From Phaeodactylibacter sp. (GTDB taxonomy: Bacteria; Bacteroidota; Bacteroidia; Chitinophagales; Saprospiraceae), in contig JAGFJD010000448.1 in the NCBI GenBank assembly GCA_024102975.1, positions 27,502 through 91,501 of the forward strand: a stretch of 64,000 nt of DNA, given 5' to 3'. Below, in pieces: positions 42,896 through 51,252 of this stretch (positions within the stretch are counted from its first letter, which is position 1; each line of letters starts with the position of its first letter). The position numbers and the translations under genes were made by a program. The notes beneath the pieces were generated by a model. The model searched no databases and was not told the origin of the DNA. It saw nothing but the letters and a program-made list of their open reading frames with translations.

Positions 42896-43846
42896 ATGCA
42901 ACCACTCGCCCTCGTCGCCATCGGCGGCAACTCCATCATCCGGGACGAGCAGCACCAGCGGGTGGCCGACCAGTACGAGGCCATCCGGGAGACGGTTCTG
43001 TATTTGGCTGAACTCGTCGAGGCGGGGTACAATCTCGTGCTCACCCACGGCAACGGCCCCCAGGTGGGCTTCATCCTTCGCCGTTCGGAAATCGCCTACC
43101 AGTGCGAAGGGCTGCACCATGTACCCCTGGTGAGCTGCGTGGCTGACACCCAGGGCGCCCTGGGCTACCAAATCCAGCAGGCCCTGGGCAATGAATTGCG
43201 GAAACGGGGGATACAGAAAGAAGTGGCCACCCTGGTCACCCAGGTGAAGGCCGACCCCGGCGCCCCTTCCTTTGCCCACCCATCCAAACCCATCGGCGCT
43301 TTTTATCCGCCCGGCCAGCTTGACGGCCTGAAAGCCACCCACCCGGACTGGACCCTGGCGGAGGACGCCGGCCGGGGCCTGCGGCGCGTCGTCCCCTCGC
43401 CTCCGCCGGTAGCAATCGTCGAGATCAATGCCATCAAAGCCCTGGTGGACAGCGGGTTCCTGGTGATAGCCGCCGGCGGGGGCGGCATCCCGGTAGTGGA
43501 CAGGGGCGGCGGCCAGCTCGAGGGCGTGGACGCCGTGATCGACAAAGACCTGGCTGCTGCCCTGCTGGCGGTTGAACTGAAGGCCGAATTGCTGCTCTTC
43601 TCCACCGGCGTAGAACAGGCCTACCTGAATTTCCGCCGCCCGGATCAGGCGCCTCTGGGAAAAATCACCAGCGCTCAGCTTCGGGCGTATATGCAGCAAG
43701 GGCATTTCGCCGCCGGCAGCATGCTGCCCAAGGTACAGGCAGCGTTGTTTTTTCTGGAAAATGGCGGAAAAAGGGTGATCGTCACAAAACCGGAATACCT
43801 CCGGGAAGCGATGGATGGGAAAAAAGGGACGCAGGTTGTTTTATAA
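42896..43846 (+). CDS. arcC: Carbamate kinase
   Basis: A 316-residue cytoplasmic enzyme that makes ATP from carbamoyl phosphate and ADP, giving NH3 and CO2. Motifs of the amino-acid-kinase fold are LVAIGGNSIIRDE, NLVLTHGNGPQVGFILRRSE, VIAAGGGGIPVVDRGG, GVDAVIDKDLAAALLA and the C-terminal GHFAAGSMLPKVQAALFFLE. It stands first in a plus-strand run with ygeY and ygeW, so carbamoyl phosphate presumably comes from YgeW. A -7 box lies 9 nt upstream. E. coli YqeA has the same role in the parallel cluster. Confidence 0.96.
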   Translation: MQPLALVAIGGNSIIRDEQHQRVADQYEAIRETVLYLAELVEAGYNLVLTHGNGPQVGFILRRSEIAYQCEGLHHVPLVSCVADTQGALGYQIQQALGNELRKRGIQKEVATLVTQVKADPGAPSFAHPSKPIGAFYPPGQLDGLKATHPDWTLAEDAGRGLRRVVPSPPPVAIVEINAIKALVDSGFLVIAAGGGGIPVVDRGGGQLEGVDAVIDKDLAAALLAVELKAELLLFSTGVEQAYLNFRRPDQAPLGKITSAQLRAYMQQGHFAAGSMLPKVQAALFFLENGGKRVIVTKPEYLREAMDGKKGTQVVL

Positions 43847-44017
43847 CGTTTCTCTCTTCTCCATATGGGGCTGGACAGAAAGATACAGATATACATGGAA
43901 ATGAGGAAATGCACTATGAGCCCGGAGTAGGCGGGCATTTCTACACATTTCCAAGAGTTACCATGCATTTCTCTATTTCACCCCAGGTGCGTACATTGCA
44001 GATAAATATTTGCCCGC

Positions 44018-45211
44018 ATGAAGGAAATAGCACAACAGATCAATGCCCTCGCTGAGCAGTACCGCGACTACACCGCCGAAAACCTCTCCCGGCTGGTAAA
44101 AATTAAGTCCCTAAGCGGCGAAGAAGGAGAGGTGATGGAAGAACTCCAGCGGCAGATGCGCGCCGCCGGCTTCGACGAGGTGCGCACCGACGGCCTGGGC
44201 AACGTCATCGGCCGGGTAGGGGAGGGATCCCGCATCCTGGCCATCGACGGCCACCTGGATACCGTCGATTTCGGCGTGTTGGAAAACTGGGACTTCGACC
44301 CGCTCTCCGGAGAGATCAAAGACGGCTACGTGCATGGCCGCGGCACAGTCGACCAGGAAGGGGGCGTGGCTGCTTTCGTCACTTCCGGCCGTATCCTCAA
44401 AGAACTTGGGTTCGACCGGGACCTGACGGTCTACTTCGTCGGCAGCGTCATGGAGGAAGACTGCGACGGCCTGTGCTGGAAATACCTGGTGGAAGAGGAA
44501 GGCCTGCGCCCCGACTTCGCCATCAGCACCGAACCCACCAACCTGAACATCTACCGCGGCCACCGCGGCCGGATGGAGATCGCGGTCAGCTTCCGGGGGG
44601 TGTCCAGCCACGGCTCTGCGCCCGAACGCGGGAAAAACGCCATCTACATGGCCGCCCGCGCCGCCCTGGAAATCGAAAAGCTCAACGAACGCCTCCGGGA
44701 CGACGACTTCCTGGGAAAGGGCACCGTCACCATCAGCGAGGTCCGCTCCGGCAGCCCCTCCCTCTGCGCGGTGGCCGACTTTGCCCGCCTCCACCTGGAC
44801 CGCCGCCTAACCTGGGGCGAGACCAAAGAATCGGCCGTGGCGGAGGTCGAAGCGATCGTCAAGGGTATGGATGCGACAGTGGAAGTGCTGCACTACGAGG
44901 AAAGAGCTTATACCGGCCTCCGGTACGGCATGGAAAAATACTACCCCACCTGGAAAATCCCCGAAGACAGCCAGGTGGTGCAAACGGGGATCGCCGCTTT
45001 TGAACAACTGTTCGGAAGAAAGCCGCTGGTCGACAAATGGACCTTCTCCACCAACGGCGTCACCATCAACGGCTACTACGGCATCCCCCTCATCGGCTTC
45101 GGCCCCGGCAACGAGGTGATGGCCCACGCCCCCAACGAAAAAGTGCCGGTGGAGCACCTCGTGAAGGCTTCGGCCTTCTACGCCCTTTATGCGTACTTAA
45201 TTGCACGCTAG
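44018..45211 (+). CDS. ygeY: YgeY-family M20 hydrolase
   Basis: A 397-residue zinc-dependent M20/ArgE-DapE-type hydrolase. Metal and catalytic motifs are LAIDGHLDTVDFG (His/Asp), GRGTVDQEGGVAAFV (bridging Asp), FVGSVMEEDCDGL (Glu-Glu), DFAISTEPTNLN and the late His (NEVMAHAPNEKVP). The dimerisation domain occupies about residues 190-300. Family members accompany the carbamoyltransferase YgeW and are believed to hydrolyse amide-type intermediates of purine/urate breakdown. It lies 171 bp after arcC and 43 bp before ygeW. Confidence 0.93.
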   Translation: MKEIAQQINALAEQYRDYTAENLSRLVKIKSLSGEEGEVMEELQRQMRAAGFDEVRTDGLGNVIGRVGEGSRILAIDGHLDTVDFGVLENWDFDPLSGEIKDGYVHGRGTVDQEGGVAAFVTSGRILKELGFDRDLTVYFVGSVMEEDCDGLCWKYLVEEEGLRPDFAISTEPTNLNIYRGHRGRMEIAVSFRGVSSHGSAPERGKNAIYMAARAALEIEKLNERLRDDDFLGKGTVTISEVRSGSPSLCAVADFARLHLDRRLTWGETKESAVAEVEAIVKGMDATVEVLHYEERAYTGLRYGMEKYYPTWKIPEDSQVVQTGIAAFEQLFGRKPLVDKWTFSTNGVTINGYYGIPLIGFGPGNEVMAHAPNEKVPVEHLVKASAFYALYAYLIAR

Positions 45212-45254
45212 TCGAAGTCTCCAGACTTCGACGCAGCATAACATACAACACCAA

Positions 45255-46457
45255 ATGCAACCAAACGTCACCACCTTACTCTCCCAAATCCGCCAAACCA
45301 AAGCCCGCAACCTGTTCGCCCGGGACTTCCTGCTCACCTGGGAAAAGGAACTGCCGGACATCGAACGGATACTCCTGGTAGCTGAAGCCCTCCAACTGCT
45401 GCGCCAGGACAACATCTCCACCCGCTGCTACGATTCCGGCCTGGCCGTTTCCATCTTTCGCGACCAGTCGACCCGCACCCGCTTCGCCTTTGCCTCCGCC
45501 GCCAACCTGCTGGGCCTGGAGGTCAGCGAACTCGACGAGGAAAAATCGCAGGTGGCTCATGGAGAGACCGTCCGCGAGACCGCCAACATGATTTCCTTTA
45601 TGGCTGACTTCATCGGCATCCGCGACGACATCTACCTGGGCGAGGGCAACGCCTACATGCGGGAAGTCGGCGCGGCGCTGGACGACGGCTATGAGCAAGG
45701 CGTCCTCCAGCAACGCCCCGGCCTGGTCAACCTGCAGTGCGACGTCGACCACCCCACCCAGTCGCTGGCCGACCTGCTGCACCTCAAACACACCTTTGGG
45801 TCACTGGACGCCCTGCGCGGCAAAAAGATCGCCATGAGCTGGGCCTACTCGCCCAGTTACGGCAAGCCCCTGTCGGTGCCCCAGGGCATCATCGGCCTGC
45901 TCACCCGATTCGGGATGGAGTTGGTGCTGGCCCATCCCGAAGGCTATGACCTCCTTCCGGAAGTCGCTAAGCTGGCGGAGGACAATGCCCGGCAGAGCGG
46001 CGGCAGCTTCGCCCTCACCCATTCCATGGACGACGCTTTCTGCGACGCCGACATCGTCTATCCCAAAAGCTGGGCGCCCTTCCGGGTGATGGAACAACGC
46101 ACGGAGCTGCTCCGCCAGAACGACAAAGCGGGCCTGAAAGAGCTGGAGCGGCAATGCCTGCTCCAGAATGCCCGTTTTAAAGACTGGCAGTGTACCCGGG
46201 AGCGCATGCAGCGCACCCGCAACGGAGAAGCCCTGTACATGCATTGCCTGCCGGCCGACATCAGCGGGGTCTCCTGCGAAACGGGGGAAGTGGAGGCTGC
46301 CGTTTTTGAAAAATACCGCATACAAACGTACAAAGAGGCGAGTTACAAGCCGTATATCATCGCATCCATGATGATGAGTATGGGGTTTGAGGATGTGGCG
46401 GGGGTGTTGGAGCAGCTGTGGCAGGAAGGAAAGGCGAGGAAATTTTATCCACATTGA
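45255..46457 (+). CDS. ygeW: YgeW-type knotted carbamoyltransferase
   Basis: A 400-residue aspartate/ornithine-carbamoyltransferase homologue. Carbamoyl-phosphate motifs are SIFRDQSTRTRFAFASA (S-T-R-T-R), DVDHPTQSLADLLHL (H-P-T-Q) and the C-terminal MHCLPADI. YgeW-family members catalyse carbamoyl transfer in the reverse (catabolic) direction, yielding carbamoyl phosphate for carbamate kinase. The ATG at 45255 is chosen; an 18-codon extension overlaps the ygeY stop and is unlike the family. A MITE-like element starts at the base after the stop codon. Confidence 0.95.
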   Translation: MQPNVTTLLSQIRQTKARNLFARDFLLTWEKELPDIERILLVAEALQLLRQDNISTRCYDSGLAVSIFRDQSTRTRFAFASAANLLGLEVSELDEEKSQVAHGETVRETANMISFMADFIGIRDDIYLGEGNAYMREVGAALDDGYEQGVLQQRPGLVNLQCDVDHPTQSLADLLHLKHTFGSLDALRGKKIAMSWAYSPSYGKPLSVPQGIIGLLTRFGMELVLAHPEGYDLLPEVAKLAEDNARQSGGSFALTHSMDDAFCDADIVYPKSWAPFRVMEQRTELLRQNDKAGLKELERQCLLQNARFKDWQCTRERMQRTRNGEALYMHCLPADISGVSCETGEVEAAVFEKYRIQTYKEASYKPYIIASMMMSMGFEDVAGVLEQLWQEGKARKFYPH

Positions 46458-46700
46458 GAGCATGTTTGGAGGTAGTCCCCGACACTACATGTACGGGGCA
46501 GGCTATTTGGGCTGTAAATGCCCGCTTTTGGAATCCCGACCCTATGGGTGCGGGACAGGCTCTCATTTCGGCTATTTCCTCGCCCATAGCACTGCTATGG
46601 CCTCGAAAAATTGCCTGCCCCGCACCCGAAGGGTCGGGGAGCCTCATGAGACCCAAAATCGACCATTTTCGCCTCCAAAGCACTACCTCCAAACATCCTC
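46458..46700. mobile_element. 243-nt MITE-like element
   Basis: Terminal inverted repeats GAGCATGTTTGGAGGTAGT at 46458-46476 and the complement at 46682-46700 with one mismatch (19 bp). Inner short complementary segments (GGGGCAGGC at 46496 with GCCTGCCCC at 46614) allow a longer fold. No transposase is encoded. It begins directly after the ygeW stop codon, so it may also influence 3'-end formation. Confidence 0.8.
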
Positions 46701-46734
46701 TGAGAGAAGAGGCATTGAAAAATATGGGTAGCAT

Positions 46735-46808
46735 ATTAAATCCGTTGAACTTTTGGTGCAAATGGAGAGCGGACCTCGATGTCCGCTGAATGGATCAACG
46801 GATTTAAT
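46735..46808. repeat. Palindromic repeat (74 nt)
   Basis: Perfect 14-bp outer arms ATTAAATCCGTTGA (46735-46748) and complement (46795-46808) surround a second hairpin AGCGGAC/GTCCGCT at 46768-46787. It lies in the spacer before tRNA-Arg. No gene. Confidence 0.82.
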
Positions 46809-46977
46809 ACACTCCCAAAAATTTTAATACTTTTGGTGTTTTCAAAAGGATTGTCAGCTCCGGCCGCTCCGCTCCATTCCTTTTCCTTCACCTGTGAACT
46901 ATTTCACCTACCTGCACTGTTACTATGGTTGGTTGATGCAGTTTCAGGAAACCTACGGCAAAAAATCCCAAAAAACC

Positions 46978-47008
46978 TTTTGCCGGAAAGAATAAAGCCT
47001 TATCTTTG
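46978..47008 (+). promoter_or_regulatory. Promoter of tRNA-Arg
   Basis: TTTTG at 46978-46982 (-33 element), 18 bp spacing, TATCTTTG at 47001-47008 (-7 element). This is the complete Bacteroidota sigma-A consensus. Transcription would start about 7 nt later, leaving a short leader before the tRNA at 47028. Confidence 0.75.
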
Positions 47009-47027
47009 CATCCGCATTGAAAAATAC

Positions 47028-47101
47028 GGCTCCGTAGCTTAATTGGATAGAGCACCTGACTACGGATCAGGAGGTTGCAGGTTCGAATCCTGCCGGAGTC
47101 A
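47028..47101 (+). tRNA. tRNA-Arg (ACG)
   Basis: 74 nt with all four arms: acceptor GGCTCCG/CGGAGTC (one G-T pair), D arm, anticodon stem CCTGA/TCAGG with loop CTACGGA (anticodon ACG, wobble-edited to inosine), and T arm GCAGG-TTCGAAT-CCTGC. No encoded CCA; the discriminator base is A at 47101. Its 3' end is repeated at 47196-47215. Confidence 0.95.
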
Positions 47102-47215
47102 CAAATTTATTTTGACGCAGACAGGATGAGAAGCCTGTCCCGCTTATTAGCGAAACAGCAGAGCGCATGCGATGCGTCGTGAAGCTTAAGCGGGAAATCC
47201 TGCCGGAGTCACAAA
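47086..47215 (+). repeat. Duplicated 3' end of tRNA-Arg flanking a small hairpin insert
   Basis: The 20-bp sequence AATCCTGCCGGAGTCACAAA occurs in the tRNA (47086-47105) and again at 47196-47215. The 90 bp between can fold: TCCCGCTTA near 47136 pairs with TAAGCGGGA near 47188. This looks like an att-type or element-derived duplication of a tRNA end with no integrase present. Confidence 0.75.
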
Positions 47216-47226
47216 AAACGAAAGAG

Positions 47227-47475
47227 ATGTCCAAGATTTGCCAATTGACTGGAAAACGCCCCATTTCGGGAAACAACGTCTCCCACTCCAACCGGAAGAC
47301 CCGGCGCCGCTTCCTGCCCAACCTGCAGAAGAAGCGCTTTTACGTGCCGGAAAAAGATATGTGGGTGACGCTGAAAGTGTCTGCCTCCGCCATGCGTTCC
47401 ATCGACAAGATGGGCGTGTACGAGTTCGTGCAGAAGATGGAAAGCAAAGGCATCGATACGGGTGTCAAATTTTAA
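47227..47475 (+). CDS. rpmB: 50S ribosomal protein L28
   Basis: An 82-residue ribosomal protein of the large subunit. [38 protein letters not shown] is the family N-terminus, and the C-terminus reads [20 protein letters not shown]. It starts at the ATG 47227, 12 bp after the duplicated tRNA end. It is followed by rpmG and a DUF4295 gene in the order standard for Bacteroidota. Confidence 0.97.
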   Translation: MSKICQLTGKRPISGNNVSHSNRKTRRRFLPNLQKKRFYVPEKDMWVTLKVSASAMRSIDKMGVYEFVQKMESKGIDTGVKF

Positions 47476-47495
47476 GATCCTAAACGCTAAGCAAG

Positions 47496-47684
47496 ATGGC
47501 CAAGAAGAGCAAAGGAAACCGCATTCAGATCATACTCGAATGCACCGAGCATAAGAACTCTGGCATGCCGGGCACTTCCCGCTATGTAACTCAGAAGAAC
47601 CGCAAAAATACGCCGGACCGCCTCGAACTGAAAAAATACAACTCCATTCTCAAGCGCGTAACCGTTCACCGCGAGATCAAGTAA
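47496..47684 (+). CDS. rpmG: 50S ribosomal protein L33
   Basis: A 62-residue protein ([40 protein letters not shown]) of the large ribosomal subunit. The zinc-ribbon Cys pairs of some L33 proteins are absent; this is the zinc-independent form. It lies 20 bp after rpmB. Confidence 0.97.
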   Translation: MAKKSKGNRIQIILECTEHKNSGMPGTSRYVTQKNRKNTPDRLELKKYNSILKRVTVHREIK

Positions 47685-47849
47685 ACCTGGACGCGTTATA
47701 GAGTCACAGTGAAAAGCGGGTGTGATTGTTAAATTTGTGCAAAAATCCCTCCGGACAGGCACCAATTTCCGTTCAATCTTGTATATCCTGTTAATCCTGT
47801 CTATTTTTGAAGGGGAAATTACTCTATAACTTTTTAAAAGCTTCGTAAA

Positions 47850-48023
47850 ATGGCTAAAGTATCAAAGAACGCAAGGGTCGCACAACGTAGCGCCAACGCC
47901 GGCTCCGGCCGGGACCACGTGAAGGTGGTCAAGAGCATCAAAGACCCGAAGACCGGCAAGTACTCCTATAAAGAGGTGATTATCCACAAGGATAAGGTGA
48001 AGGAGTTCTTCGAAAGCAAATAA
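47850..48023 (+). CDS. DUF4295 family protein
   Basis: A 57-residue basic protein: MAKVSKNARVAQRSANAGSG, HVKVVKSIKDPKTGKYSYKE, then a short helix. DUF4295 is found almost only in Bacteroidota between rpmG and ftsY and is thought to be ribosome-associated. The 165-bp spacer after rpmG contains a repeat (ATCCTGTTAATCCTGTC) that interrupts the usually tight operon. Confidence 0.92.
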   Translation: MAKVSKNARVAQRSANAGSGRDHVKVVKSIKDPKTGKYSYKEVIIHKDKVKEFFESK

Positions 48024-48050
48024 TCCGTCAGTACTTCTAAAAGATAAATG

Positions 48051-48086
48051 AAAGGGCTTTTCTTTCTCCTGAAGGAAAGCCCTTTC
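48051..48086 (+). terminator. Terminator/attenuator hairpin before ftsY
   Basis: AAAGGGCTTT (48051-48060) pairs with AAAGCCCTTT (48076-48085), extended by partial pairing, and is followed by a short T-rich stretch (TTCTTGTT). It ends the ribosomal-protein operon. ftsY starts only 17 bp later, so some read-through is possible. Confidence 0.7.
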
Positions 48087-48102
48087 TTGTTAATATTCAG
48101 AC

Positions 48103-49059
48103 ATGAGCTTTTTCAACAAATTCTTCAGCAAGGAAAAAAAGGAAGACCTCGACAAGGGGTTGGAAAAAACCAAGGAAAGCTTCTTTGGGAAACTGACCAA
48201 GGCCGTCGCCGGAAAAACCACTGTCGACGATGAGGTGCTGGACGAACTGGAGAACATCCTCATCACTTCCGACGTGGGGCTCGACACCACCGTCAGGATC
48301 ATCGAGCGCATCGAGGAGCGCGTCGCCCGCGACAAATACCTGGGCACCGCCCAGCTCAACGAGATCCTGCGCGACGAGATCGTGCAACTGCTGGCCGAAA
48401 ACAATACGGCCGATGTCGAGGACTTCACCCTGCCGGCGCCTTCCAAACCGAGCATCATCCTGGTCGTCGGCGTCAACGGGGTAGGCAAGACGACCACCAT
48501 CGGCAAACTGGCCTACCAGTATAAACAAAGAGGCAAAAAGGTGGTGATGGGCGCCGCCGACACTTTCCGCGCCGCTGCCGTCGACCAGCTCCGGATCTGG
48601 TCCGAACGGGTGGGCTGCGACTTCTACAGCAAAGGCATGAACACCGACCCCGCCGCCGTGGCCTACGAGACCGTGCAGCACGCCCTCGCCAACAACTGCG
48701 ACGTGGCCATCATCGATACCGCCGGCCGCCTGCATACCAAGATCAACCTCATGAAGGAACTGAGCAAGATCAAACGCTCCGTGGCCAAAAGCCTGGAAGG
48801 CGCGCCCCACGAAGTGTTGCTCGTGCTCGACGCCACCACCGGCCAGAACGCCTTCGAACAGGCCCGCCACTTCACCGACGCCACCGAAGTGTCCGCCCTG
48901 GCCCTCACCAAACTCGACGGCACCGCCAAAGGCGGCGTCGCCATCGGCATCTCCGACCAGTTCAAAGTGCCCATCAAATACATCGGAGTTGGAGAGTCTA
49001 TCGATAAGCTCCAGGTGTTCAACAAACGCGCCTTCGTGGATTCCCTCTTCGAACAGTAG
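48103..49059 (+). CDS. ftsY: Signal recognition particle receptor FtsY
   Basis: A 318-residue SRP receptor GTPase that delivers nascent membrane proteins to SecYEG. NG domain: helical N part (residues about 1-95), then G1 [32 protein letters not shown]3 [11 protein letters not shown]4 [11 protein letters not shown] and the closing [21 protein letters not shown]. It lacks the long acidic A domain of enterobacteria, as is usual in Bacteroidota. Confidence 0.97.
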   Translation: MSFFNKFFSKEKKEDLDKGLEKTKESFFGKLTKAVAGKTTVDDEVLDELENILITSDVGLDTTVRIIERIEERVARDKYLGTAQLNEILRDEIVQLLAENNTADVEDFTLPAPSKPSIILVVGVNGVGKTTTIGKLAYQYKQRGKKVVMGAADTFRAAAVDQLRIWSERVGCDFYSKGMNTDPAAVAYETVQHALANNCDVAIIDTAGRLHTKINLMKELSKIKRSVAKSLEGAPHEVLLVLDATTGQNAFEQARHFTDATEVSALALTKLDGTAKGGVAIGISDQFKVPIKYIGVGESIDKLQVFNKRAFVDSLFEQ

Positions 49060-49066
49060 TTTTTTT

Positions 49067-49118
49067 GCGCCTGGTTTTTGGCGGCCAAAGTGGGACAAAC
49101 AAGCCAAAAACCAGGCGC
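49067..49118. repeat. Perfect 16-bp inverted repeat after ftsY
   Basis: GCGCCTGGTTTTTGGC (49067-49082) and complement (49103-49118) surround a 20-nt loop. The T-run lies on the 5' side (49060-49066), so it does not fit a plus-strand intrinsic terminator; on the minus strand it would be followed by A residues. It may be a repeat element or an mRNA 3'-end stabiliser. Confidence 0.75.
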
Positions 49119-49619
49119 ACACTGCGCAGGTCGCCAAAAGCGCCGCTGTGGAAATCCGGCGGCGAATTTTTTCTCGGGCCCTTAACAATACAAACACGCA
49201 CAATTGGCCCGAAAAAAAAGAATATATTACAATGAAAAAAATTTAATGAATTGCAGAATTGCTGCCTAAAAATAAATGCAAATCCTTGACTATCAGAAAC
49301 TTGCATTTATATTTAGATAAGTATCAAGTCCAGTAATTATTTGAATTGTACTTCACAAGCCTCTGATTATTATCGACATTTGTATTGTCAACGATGAAGA
49401 ACGGCAGTTGGCGGTTTCTTCCGAAAGAGGGAGAACAAAAAATTGAAGACTTACTACTGACAAGATCAAGCGGAGAAGAAAAGCAAAGCTTCTTTGCTGA
49501 AGTAAAAAAATAAGTAATCCCACGAACGCTATTAATTATAATCCCATTTAAGAATTCGGGGATATCAAAGGATGTCCTCATTTTTGGTATGTAGATAGCC
49601 TCTCAAAGCTCTTTGAATA
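49119..49619. other. AT-rich unannotated island with terminal hairpin
   Basis: About 500 bp with no clear gene. Base composition is much more AT-rich than the neighbours. A 39-codon ORF (49394-49513, MKNGSWRFLPKEGEQKIEDL...) and an 85-codon minus-strand ORF exist, but neither is convincing. The region ends in a strong plus-strand terminator, which implies a transcript of some kind: a small RNA, a decayed gene or the long 3' tail of the ftsY mRNA. Confidence 0.5.
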
Positions 49620-49645
49620 CCGGCCCTTCAGGGGCCGGTTTTTTT
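49620..49645 (+). terminator. Rho-independent terminator
   Basis: CCGGCCC, loop TTCAG (with one more G), GGGCCGG, then seven T. It points to the plus strand and sits at the end of the AT-rich island. Confidence 0.85.
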
Positions 49646-49716
49646 ATTTATAAGATAAGCCTCGATCCATTCTACGGTGCCCGCCGCATTATAGTTACAT
49701 TAAATTTAATTTTTTT

Positions 49717-51159
49717 TCATTTTTTTTCTGCTCCGGCCCAAATGGCTGCCTCCAGGTACTGTTCGAACCTCTGCTGATAGATCCTGTGGTTCTTGCTGTC
49801 GGGTTCGGCCTTCCTCCTTTTGCCCCGGGCCGGGAGCAAATCCTCGTATGCCTCAATTGCGCCCACAGCCTTCATGGCCATAAATGCCGCTCCGCAGGCA
49901 GAGGCTTCTTCCTGTTCGTCGACCAGGGCCGGCAGGCCGAAGACGTCCGCTACGATCTGCACCCACAGCGGAGAGCGGGTAAACCCGCCGTTGGCAATGA
50001 CCTCCTGCGCCCCGCCGGGCATGCCGGCGAAGACATGGTAGAGGCTGAACGCCACGCCTTCCAGCACGGCGCGGTGGAAATGCGCCGGGCCATGGTGTCG
50101 GCGCAGGCCGACAAAAGCGCCGGCCGCGTTGGCGTTCCAGATGGGGGCGCGCTCGCCCAGCAGGTAGGGGAGGAACAGAAGGTCGCCGGCGCCGGCGGGC
50201 AGGGCGGCGGCGGCGGCTTCTGACAAGCGCTCCGCCCCCACCAATTCCGACAACCACTGATAGGCGATGCCTCCGTTGTTGACGGCGCCGCCGCAGACGA
50301 ACAACGCTTCATCCAGGCGGTAGTTGAAAATCTGTTTCCCGGGTTCGATGACGGGTTGCGGCCGCGTAGTGCGCAAGGCGCCGCTGGTGCCGATGGTGAG
50401 CACCAGTTCTTCCGGCCGCAGGGCCAGGGCGCCCAGGTTGGCCAGGCAGCCGTCGCTGCCGCCCAGGGCAAGGGGAACGCCCCGGAAGAGGGGCGGTATT
50501 TCCGGGCCGTCGAGCCGCGCCAGGTGGCAAGGGCCGGCGAGGGGCGGCAACTGCTCTTCCCGTATTCCGGCATAGGCCAGGGCCGGGGCGTGCCAGGCCA
50601 GTTCCCGGACGTCCATCAGCCCGGATGCCGAGGCCAAAGAAATGTCCGCCCGGCATTCGCCGCCCAACCGGGCCAGGATGTAGTCCTTGATGGAAAGAAA
50701 ACGGGCTGCCCGTTGGAATAGCTGCGGGCGTTCCTCCTGCATCCACCGCAGCTTGCAGAGGGGCGACATGGGGTGGATGGGCGTGCCGCAGGCCCTGTAC
50801 AAGGCTTGGCCTTCTGCCGTGCCTTTCAGCCTTTCTGCCTGCTTTTCGCTGCGGTAGTCGCTCCAAAGGATGGCGTTGGTGAGCGGCCTGCCGCTTTCAT
50901 CAACGGCGATCAGGCTGTGCATGGCACAGCTCAGGCCGATGGCGCCCGGCGGGCCTGCCAGCCGGGCCGCCAGCTTTTGGATCACTTCCACTACGGCTCG
51001 CCGCAGCGCCTCCGGATCCTGTTCCTGCCAGCCAGGCTGCGGATTGAGGGTAGGGTAGGAGGCCCGCTCTTCGGCCAGGGTTTCCCCCGCCGGAGTCAGC
51101 GCCAACGCCTTGGTGGAGGTGGTGCCGATGTCTATGCCGATATAATATTCCGGATTCAT
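49717..51159 (-). CDS. FGGY-family carbohydrate kinase (gluconate/xylulose kinase type)
   Basis: A 480-residue sugar kinase that phosphorylates a pentose or gluconate with ATP. Motifs: YYIGIDIGTTSTKALAL (phosphate 1), AIGLSCAMHSLIAVDESGRP with ILWSDYRSEKQAE, the second phosphate motif LTIGTSGALRTTRP and the adenosine motif VIANGGFTRSPLWVQIVADVFG. Overall it resembles gluconokinases (GntK of Bacillus type) more than xylulokinases, but the sugar is not decidable. It lies 93 bp downstream of a class V aminotransferase on the same strand; they may be co-transcribed. Confidence 0.9.
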   Translation of the reverse strand: MNPEYYIGIDIGTTSTKALALTPAGETLAEERASYPTLNPQPGWQEQDPEALRRAVVEVIQKLAARLAGPPGAIGLSCAMHSLIAVDESGRPLTNAILWSDYRSEKQAERLKGTAEGQALYRACGTPIHPMSPLCKLRWMQEERPQLFQRAARFLSIKDYILARLGGECRADISLASASGLMDVRELAWHAPALAYAGIREEQLPPLAGPCHLARLDGPEIPPLFRGVPLALGGSDGCLANLGALALRPEELVLTIGTSGALRTTRPQPVIEPGKQIFNYRLDEALFVCGGAVNNGGIAYQWLSELVGAERLSEAAAAALPAGAGDLLFLPYLLGERAPIWNANAAGAFVGLRRHHGPAHFHRAVLEGVAFSLYHVFAGMPGGAQEVIANGGFTRSPLWVQIVADVFGLPALVDEQEEASACGAAFMAMKAVGAIEAYEDLLPARGKRRKAEPDSKNHRIYQQRFEQYLEAAIWAGAEKK

Positions 51160-51252
51160 GGTTCAATTCGGATGTGCAGGCGACCTGCCGTGGCTGCTGT
51201 CCGCCGGCACGCCACCCCGCGTTCCCTGCCTTTCCAGGTATTTCCCCCGTTC

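Noticed and set aside
49067..49118. Intrinsic terminator of ftsY
   Set aside because: The stem is strong but the T-run is on the wrong (5') side for the plus strand, and the other strand would have an A-run. Kept as an inverted repeat only.
49394..49513. 39-codon ORF in the AT-rich island
   Set aside because: Too short, no upstream promoter box in the right place and no similarity pattern; noted only within the island.
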